The notes: generated by a model from the sequence alone, not told the origin. A stretch of DNA of 64,000 nucleotides from Streptomyces sp. NBC_00083 (GCF_026343295.1 NZ_JAPELY010000005.1:310001-374000); one strand, 5' to 3'; counted from the stretch's first letter, positions 26,991 through 36,102 are shown. Program-made: numbers and translations.

Positions 26991-27770
26991 CTACAGGCCG
27001 AGCACCCTGTCCTTGAGGGCCGGGAAGACCTCCCGGGTTTCGGTGACCTTCGCCGGGTCGAGTTCCGCCGTGAGGATCTCCTCCCCCGCCCCCGCCTCAC
27101 AGAGCACCTCTCCCCACGGGTCCACGACCACACTGTGCCCCGCCTGCTCCACCCCCGCATGCGTCCCCGCAGTCCCGCAGGCCAGCACGTACGCCTGGTT
27201 CTCGACCGCCCGCGCCCGCGCCAGCAGCGACCAGTGGGCGCGGCGTCGCTCGGGCCAGCCCGCCGAGACAACCAGGGCCTCGGCCCCCGCGTCGACGAGG
27301 CCGCGGTACAGCTCGGGGAAGCGCAGGTCGTAGCAGGTGGAGAGCCCCAGCGTGAGCTCGGGCAGCGGGACGGTGACCAGCCGGTCACCCGCGCCCATCA
27401 GCACCGCCTCGCCCTTGTCGAAGCCGAACCGGTGGATCTTGCGGTAGCTGTGCGCGAGCGCGCCGTCGGGCGAGAAGACGAGGGAGGTGTTGTAGAGCGC
27501 ACCGTCCTCGCCCCGCTCCGGAACGGACCCGGCGTGCAGCCAGACCCCGGCGTCCCGGGCCGCCTCGGACATGGCCTGCGCCGTGGCGCCGCGCAGCGTC
27601 TCCGCCTCGTCGGCGAAGAGCTCGTAGGCGAAGGCGCCCACCGTCCACAGTTCGGGGAGGACCACCACGTCGCTGCCCCGCTGCTCCCGCACCAGCGAAC
27701 CCACGCGTCGGCGACGGGAATTGACGGATTCTTCGGGGTTTACGTCGATCTGGATGAGCGAAGCGCGCAC
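26991..27770 (-). CDS. Carbon-nitrogen (nitrilase-superfamily) hydrolase
   Basis: 259 aa, the normal size for stand-alone omega-amidase/nitrilase-like hydrolases. The Glu-Lys-Cys triad is visible: E40 in VVVLPELW, Lys in SYRKIHRFGF, and Cys in LSTCYDLRFPE. It should hydrolyse a small amide or nitrile. Cytoplasmic omega-amidases and the YafV branch (deaminated glutathione amidase) share these motifs, but I cannot choose the substrate. It is divergent from the mycothiol-dependent isomerase-like gene, 165 bp away. Confidence 0.85.
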   Translation of the reverse strand: MRASLIQIDVNPEESVNSRRRRVGSLVREQRGSDVVVLPELWTVGAFAYELFADEAETLRGATAQAMSEAARDAGVWLHAGSVPERGEDGALYNTSLVFSPDGALAHSYRKIHRFGFDKGEAVLMGAGDRLVTVPLPELTLGLSTCYDLRFPELYRGLVDAGAEALVVSAGWPERRRAHWSLLARARAVENQAYVLACGTAGTHAGVEQAGHSVVVDPWGEVLCEAGAGEEILTAELDPAKVTETREVFPALKDRVLGL

Positions 27771-27934
27771 AGTACCACCGTCCTGGCCTTCGAGCCGTCA
27801 GCACTATGGGAAACAGCCTACGATCGTCACACCAAAGCACTGCCGGGGTGCTGCCCGGCAGCGTAACTTAGCGTCCAAGCCTCCCACGCAGCCCGCAGTC
27901 CAGCCCGCGTACAAAAGAACCGCCGAGGGGTCCC

Positions 27935-28759
27935 GTGACCGTCCATCCCAGCCTTCAGACCTACGCCGATGCCTGGACCCACTCCATCGAGGCAATATCG
28001 GAGCTGGTGCAGCCGCTCGTCGAAGGCGAGTGGAACCGTGCGACCCCCTGCCCGAACTGGTCGGTGCGCGACATCGTGTCGCACATCATCGGCATGGAGT
28101 GCGAGCAGCTGGGCGACCCGAGGCCGATCCACACCCTGCCGCGCGACCTCTTCCACGTACAGACCGAGTTCGCCCGCTACATGGAGATGCAGGTCGATGT
28201 GCGCCGGCACCACACGGCGCCGGAGATGACCTCCGAGCTGGAGTACACGATCATTCGCCGGGCGCGTCAGCTGCGCAACGAGAACCGGGATCCCGACACC
28301 AAGGTGCGCGCTCCCCTCGGCGCCGAGCAGACCCTGGAACTCGCGCTGCGGATGCGGGCGTTCGACGTGTGGGTGCACGAGCAGGATCTGCGCTGGGCGC
28401 TCAACAAGCCCGGGAACCTGGACTCGCCGGGCGCGTACGTGGCCCGCGACGTCCTGCTGAGCGCGCTGCCCAAGGTCGTGGCCAAGAACGCGGGCGCCCC
28501 GGCCAACTCGGCGGTCGTCTTCGACGTGCACGGGCCGCTGGAGTTCCTGCGCACGGTGCGGGTCGACGCGGAAGGGCGCGGCAGCGTGGACGGCGCCCCC
28601 TCGCTCGGCCCGCTGGTCACCCTCGCCCTGGACTGGGAGACGTTCCTGCGGCTCGCGTGCGGCCGGGTCCGCCCGCACGCCGTGGCCGACCGGGTGAAGA
28701 CGGAGGGCGACCAGGCGCTGGCCGACGCCATCCTGCGGGAGCTGGCCGTCACGCCGTAG
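27935..28759 (+). CDS. Maleylpyruvate isomerase-type, mycothiol-dependent family protein
   Basis: 274 aa, GTG start after a GAGGGG site. The N-terminal DinB/MDMPI-like four-helix domain contains WNRATPCPNWSVRDIVSHIIG, whose His and surrounding residues form the metal site of the family, and MRAFDVWVHEQDLR with further ligands. The C-terminal part (about 180-270) is the SCP2-like lobe of this family. Members use mycothiol, the actinobacterial thiol, in isomerisation or transfer reactions; most have no known substrate. The gene is convergent with the MFS transporter gene, 10 bp apart. Confidence 0.75.
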   Translation: MTVHPSLQTYADAWTHSIEAISELVQPLVEGEWNRATPCPNWSVRDIVSHIIGMECEQLGDPRPIHTLPRDLFHVQTEFARYMEMQVDVRRHHTAPEMTSELEYTIIRRARQLRNENRDPDTKVRAPLGAEQTLELALRMRAFDVWVHEQDLRWALNKPGNLDSPGAYVARDVLLSALPKVVAKNAGAPANSAVVFDVHGPLEFLRTVRVDAEGRGSVDGAPSLGPLVTLALDWETFLRLACGRVRPHAVADRVKTEGDQALADAILRELAVTP

Positions 28760-28769
28760 GGCGCCCCCG

Positions 28770-30068
28770 CTACACCGGTACGTGCACCGCCTCCACCCGG
28801 CTCGCCACCAGCCGGTCCCGTTCGCGGCGGTGGGCGCGGGCCCGCAGCCGCAGGATCTGGGTGAGGCCCAGCGCCTCGAGGAAGAACACCGAGGAGAACG
28901 CGATCCGGTAGTTGTCGCCGGTCGCGTCGAGCAGGACGCCCACCGCGAGCAGCGTCGTCATGGAGGCGATGAAGCCGCCCATGTTGGTGATGCCGGACGC
29001 GGTGCCCTGGCGCTCCGGCGGGTTGGCGGGGCGCGAGAAGTCGAAGCCGATCATCGAGGCCGGACCGCACGCGCCGAGCACCAGGCACAGGGTGGCGAGC
29101 AGCCACATCGGCGCGTGGGCGCCGGGGTACGCGATGGTGGCGGCCCACATGAACGCCGTCGCCCCCACGGTGCCGAGCGCCAGGGGGAGCCGGGCCGCGT
29201 GGTGGCGGGCTATGAGCTGGCCGTACACCAGCCCGACGACCATGTTGGAGAGCACCACCAGGGTCAGCAGTCCGCCGGCGGTCCCGCGGTCGAGGCCCTG
29301 CGCCTCCACGAGGAACGGCATGCCCCACAGGAGCAGGAACACCATCGCCGGGAACTGCGTGGTGAAGTGCACCCACATCCCGAGCCGGGTCCCGGGTTCG
29401 CGCCACGACTCGGCGATCTGACGGCGTACGAACGCGGCTCCGGCGTGGTGGGCGGGCGGCGGCTCGTGGCCCTCGGGGTGGTCGCGCAGGAAGAGCAGCA
29501 GCAGGACCAGGACGACGACGCCGGCGAGGGAGCTGCCCGCGAAGGTCTGGGTCCAGCCGACGCCGTGCAGGGCGCGGGCGATGACGAGCGTGGACACCAG
29601 GTTGCCGGCCATCCCGAACAATGCGGCGACCTGCCCGATCATCGGGCCGTGCTTGGCGGGGAACCAGCGCGAGCCGAGCCGCAGCACGCTGATGAAGGTC
29701 ATCGCGTCGCCGCAGCCGAGCAGCGCGCGGGAGGCGAGGGCGGTGGCGTACGAGGGGGACAGGGCGAAGCCGAGCTGTCCGACGGTGAACAGGATCGTCC
29801 CGAGCACCAGGACCTTCTTGGTGCCGAGCCGGTCGACCATGAGGCCGACGGGTATCTGCATGCCCGCGTACACGAGCAGTTGGAGTATGGAGAAGGTGGA
29901 GAGCGCGGAGGCGTTGACGTGGAAGCGGTCGGCGGCGTCGAGGCCTGCGACGCCGAGCGAGGTGCGGAAGATGACGGCGACGAAGTAGACGCCGACGCCT
30001 ATGCCCCACACGAACGCGGCCCGGCGCCCGCCGAGCGGCCGTGGTGCGGGCAGTGCGGCAGAACTCAT
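28770..30068 (-). CDS. MFS transporter
   Basis: 432 aa with twelve predicted membrane segments. The motif A-like loop between helices 2 and 3 is GLMVDRLGTKKVL, and the mid-protein cytoplasmic loop contains DHPEGHEPPPAHHAG. Layout and length fit the anion:cation symporter/NarK-like MFS branch, although the substrate cannot be assigned. The start ATG at 30068 overlaps the stop of the GntR-family gene by 4 bases, so the regulator and transporter are translationally coupled. The regulator's effector is a plausible substrate. Confidence 0.82.
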   Translation of the reverse strand: MSSAALPAPRPLGGRRAAFVWGIGVGVYFVAVIFRTSLGVAGLDAADRFHVNASALSTFSILQLLVYAGMQIPVGLMVDRLGTKKVLVLGTILFTVGQLGFALSPSYATALASRALLGCGDAMTFISVLRLGSRWFPAKHGPMIGQVAALFGMAGNLVSTLVIARALHGVGWTQTFAGSSLAGVVVLVLLLLFLRDHPEGHEPPPAHHAGAAFVRRQIAESWREPGTRLGMWVHFTTQFPAMVFLLLWGMPFLVEAQGLDRGTAGGLLTLVVLSNMVVGLVYGQLIARHHAARLPLALGTVGATAFMWAATIAYPGAHAPMWLLATLCLVLGACGPASMIGFDFSRPANPPERQGTASGITNMGGFIASMTTLLAVGVLLDATGDNYRIAFSSVFFLEALGLTQILRLRARAHRRERDRLVASRVEAVHVPV

Positions 30069-30733
30069 CGGTCGTCCCCCCTGACCAGAACCTTGACCCA
30101 GCTCAGGTGCTGACGCACACAGTGCGCGGCGCGGTCGCCGTCGCCGTCCTTGATCGCGGCCAGCATCTCCTCGTGTTCGGCGATGTTCTTGGCGACGCGG
30201 TCGGGCTGGGCGTGCATGACGGCGACACCCATGCGCAGTTGCCGGTCGCGCATCTGGTCGTAGAGCCGGGCCAGGATCTCGTTCCCCGCGTTGCGCACGA
30301 TCTCGGCGTGGAAGCACCGGTCGGAGACGGCGAGCGCCGCCAGGTCGCCGGCCGCGGCCTGTTCCTTCTGCTCCGCGAGCAGTTCCTGGAGCCGGGCGAC
30401 GAGGCGCTCGGGCGCGGGCACCGCCCTGCGCACCGCGAACTCCTCGACGAGCAGCCGGGTTTCGACCACGTCGGCCGTCTCCTGCGCGGAGACCGCGAGC
30501 ACGAGGGCGCCCTTCTTCGGATAGAGCTTGATCAGCCCTTCCACTTCGAGCTTGAGCAGCGCCTCGCGCACCGGCGTCCGCGACACCCCGACGGCCTCGG
30601 CCAGTTCGCCCTCGGTGAGCAGTGTGCCGCCCTCGTAGCGGCGGTCGAGCACCGCCTGCTTGACGTGCATGTAGACGCGGTCGGCGGCGGGCGGGCGCTT
30701 GGTGGCGGGGGCGGGGGCGGGGGCGGAAGGCAT
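30065..30733 (-). CDS. GntR/FadR-type transcriptional regulator
   Basis: 222 aa from the ATG at 30733. The N-terminal winged helix (about 18-85) contains GGTLLTEGELAEAVGVSRTPVREALLKLE, the standard GntR recognition region. The C-terminal FCD ligand-binding domain (about 95-215) has the metal-binding-type residues in DRCFHAEIVRNAGNE and EHEEMLAAIKDGD. It is the first gene of a two-gene unit with an MFS transporter, joined by an ATGA overlap, and probably controls uptake in response to a small carboxylate. A Pro/Ala-rich leader precedes the winged helix. Confidence 0.87.
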   Translation of the reverse strand: MPSAPAPAPATKRPPAADRVYMHVKQAVLDRRYEGGTLLTEGELAEAVGVSRTPVREALLKLEVEGLIKLYPKKGALVLAVSAQETADVVETRLLVEEFAVRRAVPAPERLVARLQELLAEQKEQAAAGDLAALAVSDRCFHAEIVRNAGNEILARLYDQMRDRQLRMGVAVMHAQPDRVAKNIAEHEEMLAAIKDGDGDRAAHCVRQHLSWVKVLVRGDDR

Positions 30734-30929
30734 GCGCACAGGATAGATACAACAAGGGTGCATCAGAAACCACCGTCCGGATCGCGGAATGGTGCTCGCC
30801 CGGACGCGGAGGGCGGCGCCGCGGACGCACCGCGGCCCCCGGCGCGTCCGGAGACGCACTGGGGGCCGCGGGCCGACCGCGCGGGGCAACCGTGTGCCGG
30901 GGCGGGTGGCCCTGTCGGGACCGGGGCGG

Positions 30930-32336
30930 TCAGGCCCAGGTGATGAGGCGCTTGGGCCGCTCCAGGACGGCCGCCACGTCGGCGAGCACCTTCGAGCCGA
31001 GCTCGCCGTCGACCAGGCGGTGGTCGAAGGAGAGCGCCAGCGTGGTGACCTGGCGCGGCTTGACCTTGCCCTTGTGGATCCACGGCTGGAGCTTGATCGC
31101 ACCGACCGCGAGGATCGCGGACTCGCCCGGGTTGAGGATCGGAGTCCCGGTGTCCACGCCGAACACGCCGACGTTGGTGATGGTCACCGTGCCGCCCGAC
31201 ATCGCCGCCGGCGACGTCTTGCCCTCGCGTGCGGTCGCCACCAACTCGCCGAGCGACTCGGCCAGTTGCGGCAGCGTCTTGGCGTGGGCGTCCTTGATGT
31301 TCGGGACGATGAGACCGCGCGGGGTGGCCGCCGCGATGCCCAGGTTCACGTAGTGCTTGAGCACGATCTCCTGGTTCGCCTCGTCCCACGAGGCGTTGAC
31401 GTCCGGGTTGCGCTTGATCGCGACCAGGAGCGCCTTGGCGATCAGGAGCAGCGGGTTGACCCGCAGGCCCGCCATGTCCTTGTCGGCCTTGAGCTCCTCG
31501 ACCAGCTTCATCGTCCGCGTCACGTCGACGGTCACGAACTCCGTGACGTGCGGCGCGGTGAACGCCGAACCGATCATGGCCTGGGCGGTCGCCTTGCGGA
31601 CGCCCTTGACGGGGATCCGCGTCTCGCGGGCGTCACCGGTCTGAACGGCCGGAGCCGGAGCGGGAGTTGTTTCACGTGAAACAGGGGCCGGCTCGGCCGC
31701 GGGCGTCGCAGCCGCGTGGACGTCCTCGCGGGTGACGACGCCGTCGGGCCCGGTCGGCACCACGGTGGCGAGGTCGATGCCGAGGTCCTTGGCGAGCTTG
31801 CGCACCGGAGGCTTGGCGAGCGGGCGGGCCGGCGCGGGGGCCTGGCCGTTCAGCTCGGTCTGCACGGCGCGCAGCGCCTCGGCCGGGGCCTGCTCGGGAA
31901 CGGAGGCTCCCTTGCGCGGGCGGCGCTTGGTCGAGGCCTCGGAGACGCCGTAGCCGACGAGGACGGGCTGGCGGCCCTTGGGCGCCTCCTCCTCGGGGGC
32001 AGCGGGGGCCTCGGCCGTCGCGGACGGTGCCACGGGCTCGGCGGCCGGGGGCTCCTCGGTGCCGGGGGCCACGTCCACGGTGATGATGGCCGTGCCCACG
32101 TCCACGGTCACGCCCTCGTCGAAGTGGAGCGAGCGCACCACGCCGTCGTAGGGGATGGGCAGTTCGACGGCCGCCTTGGCGGTCTCGACCTCGCACACCA
32201 CCTGGCCGTCGGTGACGGTGTCACCGGGCTGCACGTACCACTTGAGGATTTCCGCCTCGGTGAGTCCCTCGCCGACGTCCGGCATCTTGAACTCGCGGAA
32301 GCGGGCTGCGTTCTCAGTCATTGTCGTCACGACCAT
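30930..32336 (-). CDS. bkdC: Branched-chain alpha-keto acid dehydrogenase E2 (first operon)
   Basis: 468 aa. Lipoyl domain (about 14-90) with the modified Lys about 54 in VCEVETAKAAVE; a Pro/Ala linker; a peripheral-subunit-binding domain (PPVRKLAKDLGIDL to GVVTREDVHAA); another linker; and the CoA-acyltransferase domain ending in SFDHRLVDGELG with the catalytic His and Asp. It transfers acyl groups made by E1 onto CoA, feeding branched fatty-acid and polyketide starter units. The start could also be ATG 32321. A parS site is embedded in the second linker, encoding VSRET. It follows E1beta by 4 bp. Confidence 0.92.
   Translation of the reverse strand: MVVTTMTENAARFREFKMPDVGEGLTEAEILKWYVQPGDTVTDGQVVCEVETAKAAVELPIPYDGVVRSLHFDEGVTVDVGTAIITVDVAPGTEEPPAAEPVAPSATAEAPAAPEEEAPKGRQPVLVGYGVSEASTKRRPRKGASVPEQAPAEALRAVQTELNGQAPAPARPLAKPPVRKLAKDLGIDLATVVPTGPDGVVTREDVHAAATPAAEPAPVSRETTPAPAPAVQTGDARETRIPVKGVRKATAQAMIGSAFTAPHVTEFVTVDVTRTMKLVEELKADKDMAGLRVNPLLLIAKALLVAIKRNPDVNASWDEANQEIVLKHYVNLGIAAATPRGLIVPNIKDAHAKTLPQLAESLGELVATAREGKTSPAAMSGGTVTITNVGVFGVDTGTPILNPGESAILAVGAIKLQPWIHKGKVKPRQVTTLALSFDHRLVDGELGSKVLADVAAVLERPKRLITWA
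31668..31683. promoter_or_regulatory. parS site inside the bkd E2 gene
   Basis: TGTTTCACGTGAAACA is a perfect 16-bp palindrome with the Streptomyces parS core GTTTCACGTGAAAC (31669-31682). ParB binds such sites to organise origin-proximal DNA. On the coding strand it encodes the peptide VSRET in an unstructured linker, which tolerates the insertion. Confidence 0.9.
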
Positions 32337-32340
32337 TCCC

Positions 32341-33321
32341 TCAGTACGCCAGCGAGCGGTCGACGGCGTCGAGCACCCGGTCGAGGCCCGGCAGGTACTC
32401 CTCCTCCAGGCGCGCCGGCGGGTACGGGGCGTGGTAGCCGCCGACCCGGAGCACCGGGGCCTCCAGGTGGTAGAAACAGCGCTCCGTGATCCGGGCCGCG
32501 ATCTCCGCTCCGGCGCCGTAGAACACCGGCGCCTCGTGGACCACGACGAGGCGTCGGGTCCGCTCGACGGAGGCCTGGATCGCGTCGAAGTCGATGGGCG
32601 ACATCGAGCGCAGGTCCACGACCTCGATCGACTTGCCCTCTTCCTGCGCCGCGGCCGCGGCTTCGAGGCAGACCTTCACCATCGGGCCGTACGCCACCAG
32701 CGTGAGGTCCGAGCCGTCGCGCACGGTGCGGGCCGCGTGCAGCGGGCCGGGAATGGCCTCGGTGTCGAGCTCGCCCTTGTCCCAGTAGCGCCGCTTCGGC
32801 TCGAAGAAGATCACCGGGTCGTCGCACTGGATGGCCTGCTGCATCATCCAGTACGCGTCGGACGCGTTGGACGGGCTGACCACCTTGAGGCCCGCGACGT
32901 GCGCGAACAGCGTCTCGGGGGACTCGCTGTGGTGCTCGACCGCACCGATGCCACCGCCGTAGGGGATGCGCACGACGACCGGCAGCTTGATCTTGCCGAG
33001 CGCGCGGGCGTGCATCTTGGCGAGCTGCGTGACGATCTGGTCGTACGCGGGGAAGACGAACCCGTCGAACTGGATCTCCACGACGGGCCGGTAGCCGCGC
33101 AGGGCCAGGCCGATCGCGGTGCCGACGATGCCGGACTCGGCGAGCGGGGTGTCGATGACCCGGTCCTCGCCGAAGTCCTTGAACAGACCGTCGGTGACGC
33201 GGAAGACACCGCCGAGCTTGCCGACGTCCTCGCCCATGATGAGGACCTTGGGGTCGGTCTCCATCGCCTTGCGCAGCGACTCGTTGATCGCCTTGGCGAT
33301 CGGCAACTTCTGAACGGCCAT
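32341..33321 (-). CDS. bkdB: Branched-chain alpha-keto acid dehydrogenase E1 beta (first operon)
   Basis: 326 aa, transketolase-like pyrimidine-binding and C-terminal domains. Typical landmarks are LIMGEDVGKLGGVFRVTDGL, DTPLAESGIVGTAIGLALRG, FVFPAYDQIVTQLAKM, and VRIPYGGGIGAVEHHSESPE with the catalytic His. It forms the alpha2beta2 thiamine-diphosphate E1 with the upstream product and decarboxylates keto acids from valine, leucine and isoleucine. Two bases separate it from the E1alpha stop; E2 follows. The order E1alpha-E1beta-E2 without an E3 gene is standard for Streptomyces, E3 being shared. Confidence 0.92.
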   Translation of the reverse strand: MAVQKLPIAKAINESLRKAMETDPKVLIMGEDVGKLGGVFRVTDGLFKDFGEDRVIDTPLAESGIVGTAIGLALRGYRPVVEIQFDGFVFPAYDQIVTQLAKMHARALGKIKLPVVVRIPYGGGIGAVEHHSESPETLFAHVAGLKVVSPSNASDAYWMMQQAIQCDDPVIFFEPKRRYWDKGELDTEAIPGPLHAARTVRDGSDLTLVAYGPMVKVCLEAAAAAQEEGKSIEVVDLRSMSPIDFDAIQASVERTRRLVVVHEAPVFYGAGAEIAARITERCFYHLEAPVLRVGGYHAPYPPARLEEEYLPGLDRVLDAVDRSLAY

Positions 33322-33323
33322 GG

Positions 33324-34478
33324 CTAGTTGCCCTCCCCGTCCGAGAACGACGCCTGGTAGGCGGCGAACTGGGCGCGCTCCTCGTCGACCAGCGCGTGGC
33401 CGTCGGCGTAGATGTGGTCGAAGATCGCCATCGGCTCGGGGTCGGGCATGGCGCGCACCGCCTCACGCACTCGCTTGCCGAGCGTCTCCGACTCGGTCTC
33501 CAGCTCCTCGAAGAACGCGGCGTCCGCGTGGCCGGCGTTCTCCAGGTAGGCGCGCAGGCGCAGGATCGGGTCCTTGGCCTCCCACGCCTCGCGCTCCTCG
33601 TCGGCCCGGTACTTCGTCGGGTCGTCGGAGGTGGTGTGGGCGCCCATCCGGTAGGTGAACGCCTCGACCAGGGTGGGTCCTTCGCCGCGCCGGGCCCGCT
33701 CCAGGGCGGACTTGGTGACGGCCAGGCAGGCCAGTACGTCGTTGCCGTCGACCCGGACGCCGGGGAAGCCGAAGCCCTGGGCGCGCTGGTAGAGCGGCAC
33801 ACGCATCTGCTTCTCGGTGGGCTCGGAGATGGCCCACTGGTTGTTCTGGCAGAAGAACACGACGGGGGCGTTGTAGACGGCGGAGAAGGTGAAGGCCTCC
33901 GCGACATCGCCCTGGCTGGAGGCGCCGTCGCCGAAGTAGGCGACCACCGCGCTGTCCGCGCCGTCCTTGGCCACGCCCATCGCGTACCCGGTGGCGTGCA
34001 GCGTCTGCGAGCCGATGACGATCGTGTACAGATGGAAATTGTTGGTGTTCGGGTCCCAGCCGCCGTGGTTGACGCCACGGAACATGCCGAGCAGGTTGGT
34101 CGGGTCGACCCCACGGCACCAGGCGACGCCGTGCTCGCGGTAGGTCGGGAAGACGTAGTCGTCGTCCCGCAGCGCACGCCCGGAGCCGATCTGAGCGGCC
34201 TCCTGGCCGAGCAGCGAGGCCCACAGGCCCAGCTCGCCCTGGCGCTGCAGTGCGGTGGCCTCGGCGTCGAAGCGCCGGGTCAGCACCATGTCGCGGTAGA
34301 GACCGCGCAGCTCCTCGGCGCTCAGGTCGACGTCGTAATCAGGGTGCTCGACGCGCTCGCCCTCGGGCGTCAGCAGCTGTACGAGCTCGGGCTCGGCGGC
34401 CGCCTTCTTCGCGCCGGCGGCGGCGGTGCGCTTGCTGCTGCGTCGCGGTTTGCGCGCGGCAGTGCTCTCCACGGTCAC
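33324..34478 (-). CDS. bkdA: Branched-chain alpha-keto acid dehydrogenase E1 alpha (first operon)
   Basis: 384 aa from the GTG at 34478, chosen because GGAGGAG stands 7 bp upstream. A Lys/Arg/Ala-rich N-terminal extension (RKPRRSSKRTAAAGAKK) precedes the E1 domain. The thiamine-diphosphate motif is AYFGDGASSQGDVAEAFTFSAVYNAPVVFFCQNN, and the phosphorylation-loop-like region is YRMGAHTTSDDPTKYR. It starts the operon 368 bp from the response regulator gene on the other strand. The basic N-terminal tail is not needed for catalysis in homologues and is unusual compared with the second E1alpha in this window. Confidence 0.92.
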   Translation of the reverse strand: MTVESTAARKPRRSSKRTAAAGAKKAAAEPELVQLLTPEGERVEHPDYDVDLSAEELRGLYRDMVLTRRFDAEATALQRQGELGLWASLLGQEAAQIGSGRALRDDDYVFPTYREHGVAWCRGVDPTNLLGMFRGVNHGGWDPNTNNFHLYTIVIGSQTLHATGYAMGVAKDGADSAVVAYFGDGASSQGDVAEAFTFSAVYNAPVVFFCQNNQWAISEPTEKQMRVPLYQRAQGFGFPGVRVDGNDVLACLAVTKSALERARRGEGPTLVEAFTYRMGAHTTSDDPTKYRADEEREAWEAKDPILRLRAYLENAGHADAAFFEELETESETLGKRVREAVRAMPDPEPMAIFDHIYADGHALVDEERAQFAAYQASFSDGEGN

Positions 34479-34523
34479 GTGCGTGCTCCTCCGTCTGTCC
34501 GGCTCCCGGGTTCGCCGGTGAGC

Positions 34524-34560
34524 CTGGGGGTCCCCCCGGCTCGTCCGGAGCTTGGGGGAG
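34524..34560. repeat. Short Streptomyces intergenic palindrome
   Basis: GGGGGTCCCCCC next to GAGCTTGGGGGAG, related to the element at 17375-17430. It occupies the 5' region of the first bkd operon. Confidence 0.55.
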
Positions 34561-34703
34561 GCTCGCCTGTCCGTCTCAAGTGCACGGGGTGTGTGCGCTC
34601 GGCCGGGGATCAGGCGTGACAGGTGCCCCGGCGAGCGCCCTGCCAAAGGCACGTTACCCAGTGCTGCGCATTACTGCGAAACCCCGCTTGACCTGCGATT
34701 TTG

Positions 34704-34717
34704 CTTGGATTTCCAAG
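34704..34717. promoter_or_regulatory. CTTGG-N4-CCAAG dyad before the response regulator
   Basis: Five-bp perfect arms in an AT-rich island about 130 bp upstream of the response regulator start; possible operator or promoter element. Confidence 0.3.
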
Positions 34718-34845
34718 TAAATCGAGAAAGTGGTGAACAGTCGCTGGTCACAGCCTTGCAGGCCGCCGGAACAACGGCACGTTATCCCGGCCGGGCAGGT
34801 TCGGGAAGGGGTCACTTATGGCGCTCCTCGGCGTGCTCCGGATGA

Positions 34846-35526
34846 ATGTGTGAGACTGATTCCGTGCGCGAAACAGGCAAAATCACCGTATTCCTGCTCG
34901 ACGACCACGAGGTGGTTCGTCGCGGCGTCCACGAAATGCTCTCCGTCGAGGACGACATCGAAGTGGTCGGCGAAGCCGGCACGGCGGCGGACGCCCTGGT
35001 CAGGATCCCGGCCACCCGCCCCGACGTCGCCGTCCTCGACGTGCGCCTCCCGGACGGCAGCGGGGTCGAGGTCTGCCGCGAGATCCGTTCACGGAACGAG
35101 GACATCAAATGCCTGATGCTCACCTCGTTCGCGGACGACGAGGCCCTTTTCGACGCGATCATGGCCGGTGCCTCCGGATATGTCCTCAAGGCGATCCGCG
35201 GAAGCGAACTGCTGACCGCCGTGCGCGATGTCGCGGCCGGCAAGTCGCTGCTCGACCCGGTGGCCACCGCCCGCGTCCTGGAGCGGCTGCGCGACGGCGG
35301 CAAGAGCAAGGGTGACGACCGCCTGGCCAACCTCACCGACCAGGAGCGCAAGATCCTCGACCTGATCGGCGAGGGCCTCACCAACCGCGTGATCGGCGAA
35401 CGCCTGCATCTCGCGGAGAAGACGATCAAGAACTACGTCTCCTCGCTCCTGTCCAAGCTGGGCATGGAGCGCCGCTCCCAGGCCGCCGCGTACGTGGCCC
35501 GGATCCAGGCGGAGAAACAGCACTGA
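34846..35526 (+). CDS. Orphan NarL/LuxR-type response regulator
   Basis: 226 aa (or 220 from the GTG at 34864). The receiver domain has all the expected residues: acidic pair in FLLDDHEVVRRG, phospho-acceptor Asp in VAVLDVRLPDGSG, Thr in LMLTSFAD, and Lys in GYVLKAI. The LuxR-type HTH (about 160-220) includes LTDQERKILDLIGEGLTNRVIGERL and KTIKNYVSSLLSKLGM, close to the DevR/DosR branch. No sensor kinase lies beside it, so the partner is elsewhere or the protein is phosphorylated otherwise. It is divergent from the first bkd operon. Confidence 0.88.
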   Translation: MCETDSVRETGKITVFLLDDHEVVRRGVHEMLSVEDDIEVVGEAGTAADALVRIPATRPDVAVLDVRLPDGSGVEVCREIRSRNEDIKCLMLTSFADDEALFDAIMAGASGYVLKAIRGSELLTAVRDVAAGKSLLDPVATARVLERLRDGGKSKGDDRLANLTDQERKILDLIGEGLTNRVIGERLHLAEKTIKNYVSSLLSKLGMERRSQAAAYVARIQAEKQH

Positions 35527-35667
35527 GGCAGCACTGAGGCAGCACGGACGCGCCGGGTCCGCAGGGGCCCGGACACCGGCCCCCGCGGCCGTTCAAGGAC
35601 CTACGGCCCGGCCGCACGGGGCCCCCAGCTCTTCCCCCGGCTCCCGCGGACCGCAAAAGTAGGGGGC

Positions 35668-36087
35668 ATGTCCTTCGACGAGGAAGCCCACGCCATCGAG
35701 CTGCTCGGCCGTGTTCCGTACGGCCGCGTGGCCACCAGCATGCGTGCCCTGCCGTTCGTCGCGCCGGCCCGCCATGTCGTGGTCGACGGCCGGGTGCTGC
35801 TGCGGCTGCACGCGGGCCTCGGCTACCACCACGCCTGCCTGGGCAGCGTGGTCGCCTACGGCGCGGACAACCTCAGCTCGGGCGCGGACCACGTGTGGTC
35901 GGTGCAGTTCACCGGGACCGCGGAGCCCTTCGAGCCGACCGCACAGGAGCTGGAGCTGTTCGGCGCCGCGCCCCGCGAGGTCGACGGCGAGCCCTTCGAC
36001 CCGGTCTACATGCGCATCGAACCCCAGTTCGTGACGGTTCATTCGCTGGACTACTCCACAGAGCGCCAACTCAAACACGCTGCGTGA
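35668..36087 (+). CDS. Pyridoxamine 5'-phosphate oxidase-like flavin-binding protein
   Basis: 139 aa. The short split-barrel pattern is visible: AIELLGRVPYGRVATSMRALPFVAPARHVV, then GRVLLRLHAGLGYHHACLGSVVAYGADN, then HVWSVQFTGTAEPFE. The family binds FMN, F420 or haem and includes general stress proteins and nitroimidazole-reductase-like proteins. The F420-dependent or FMN-dependent choice cannot be made by eye. A purine-rich site (GTAGGGGGC) precedes the ATG. It lies 16 bp ahead of the phosphotransferase gene and may share its transcript. Confidence 0.75.
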   Translation: MSFDEEAHAIELLGRVPYGRVATSMRALPFVAPARHVVVDGRVLLRLHAGLGYHHACLGSVVAYGADNLSSGADHVWSVQFTGTAEPFEPTAQELELFGAAPREVDGEPFDPVYMRIEPQFVTVHSLDYSTERQLKHAA

Positions 36088-36102
36088 TCTAACATCTGAC
36101 GA

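Larger units (their letters stand above)
34479..34845. other. 367-bp divergent intergenic region, bkdA / response regulator
   Basis: Holds the repeat at 34524-34560 and, nearer the response regulator, a comparatively AT-rich stretch (34680-34740) with the dyad CTTGG-ATTT-CCAAG. No reading frame with coding character is visible. Promoters for both genes must lie here. Confidence 0.6.

Noticed and set aside
30930..34478. Pyruvate dehydrogenase instead of branched-chain keto acid dehydrogenase
   Set aside because: Streptomyces pyruvate dehydrogenase uses a single-chain AceE-type E1. The two-chain E1 with these motifs is of the branched-chain type, though substrate range is not proven.
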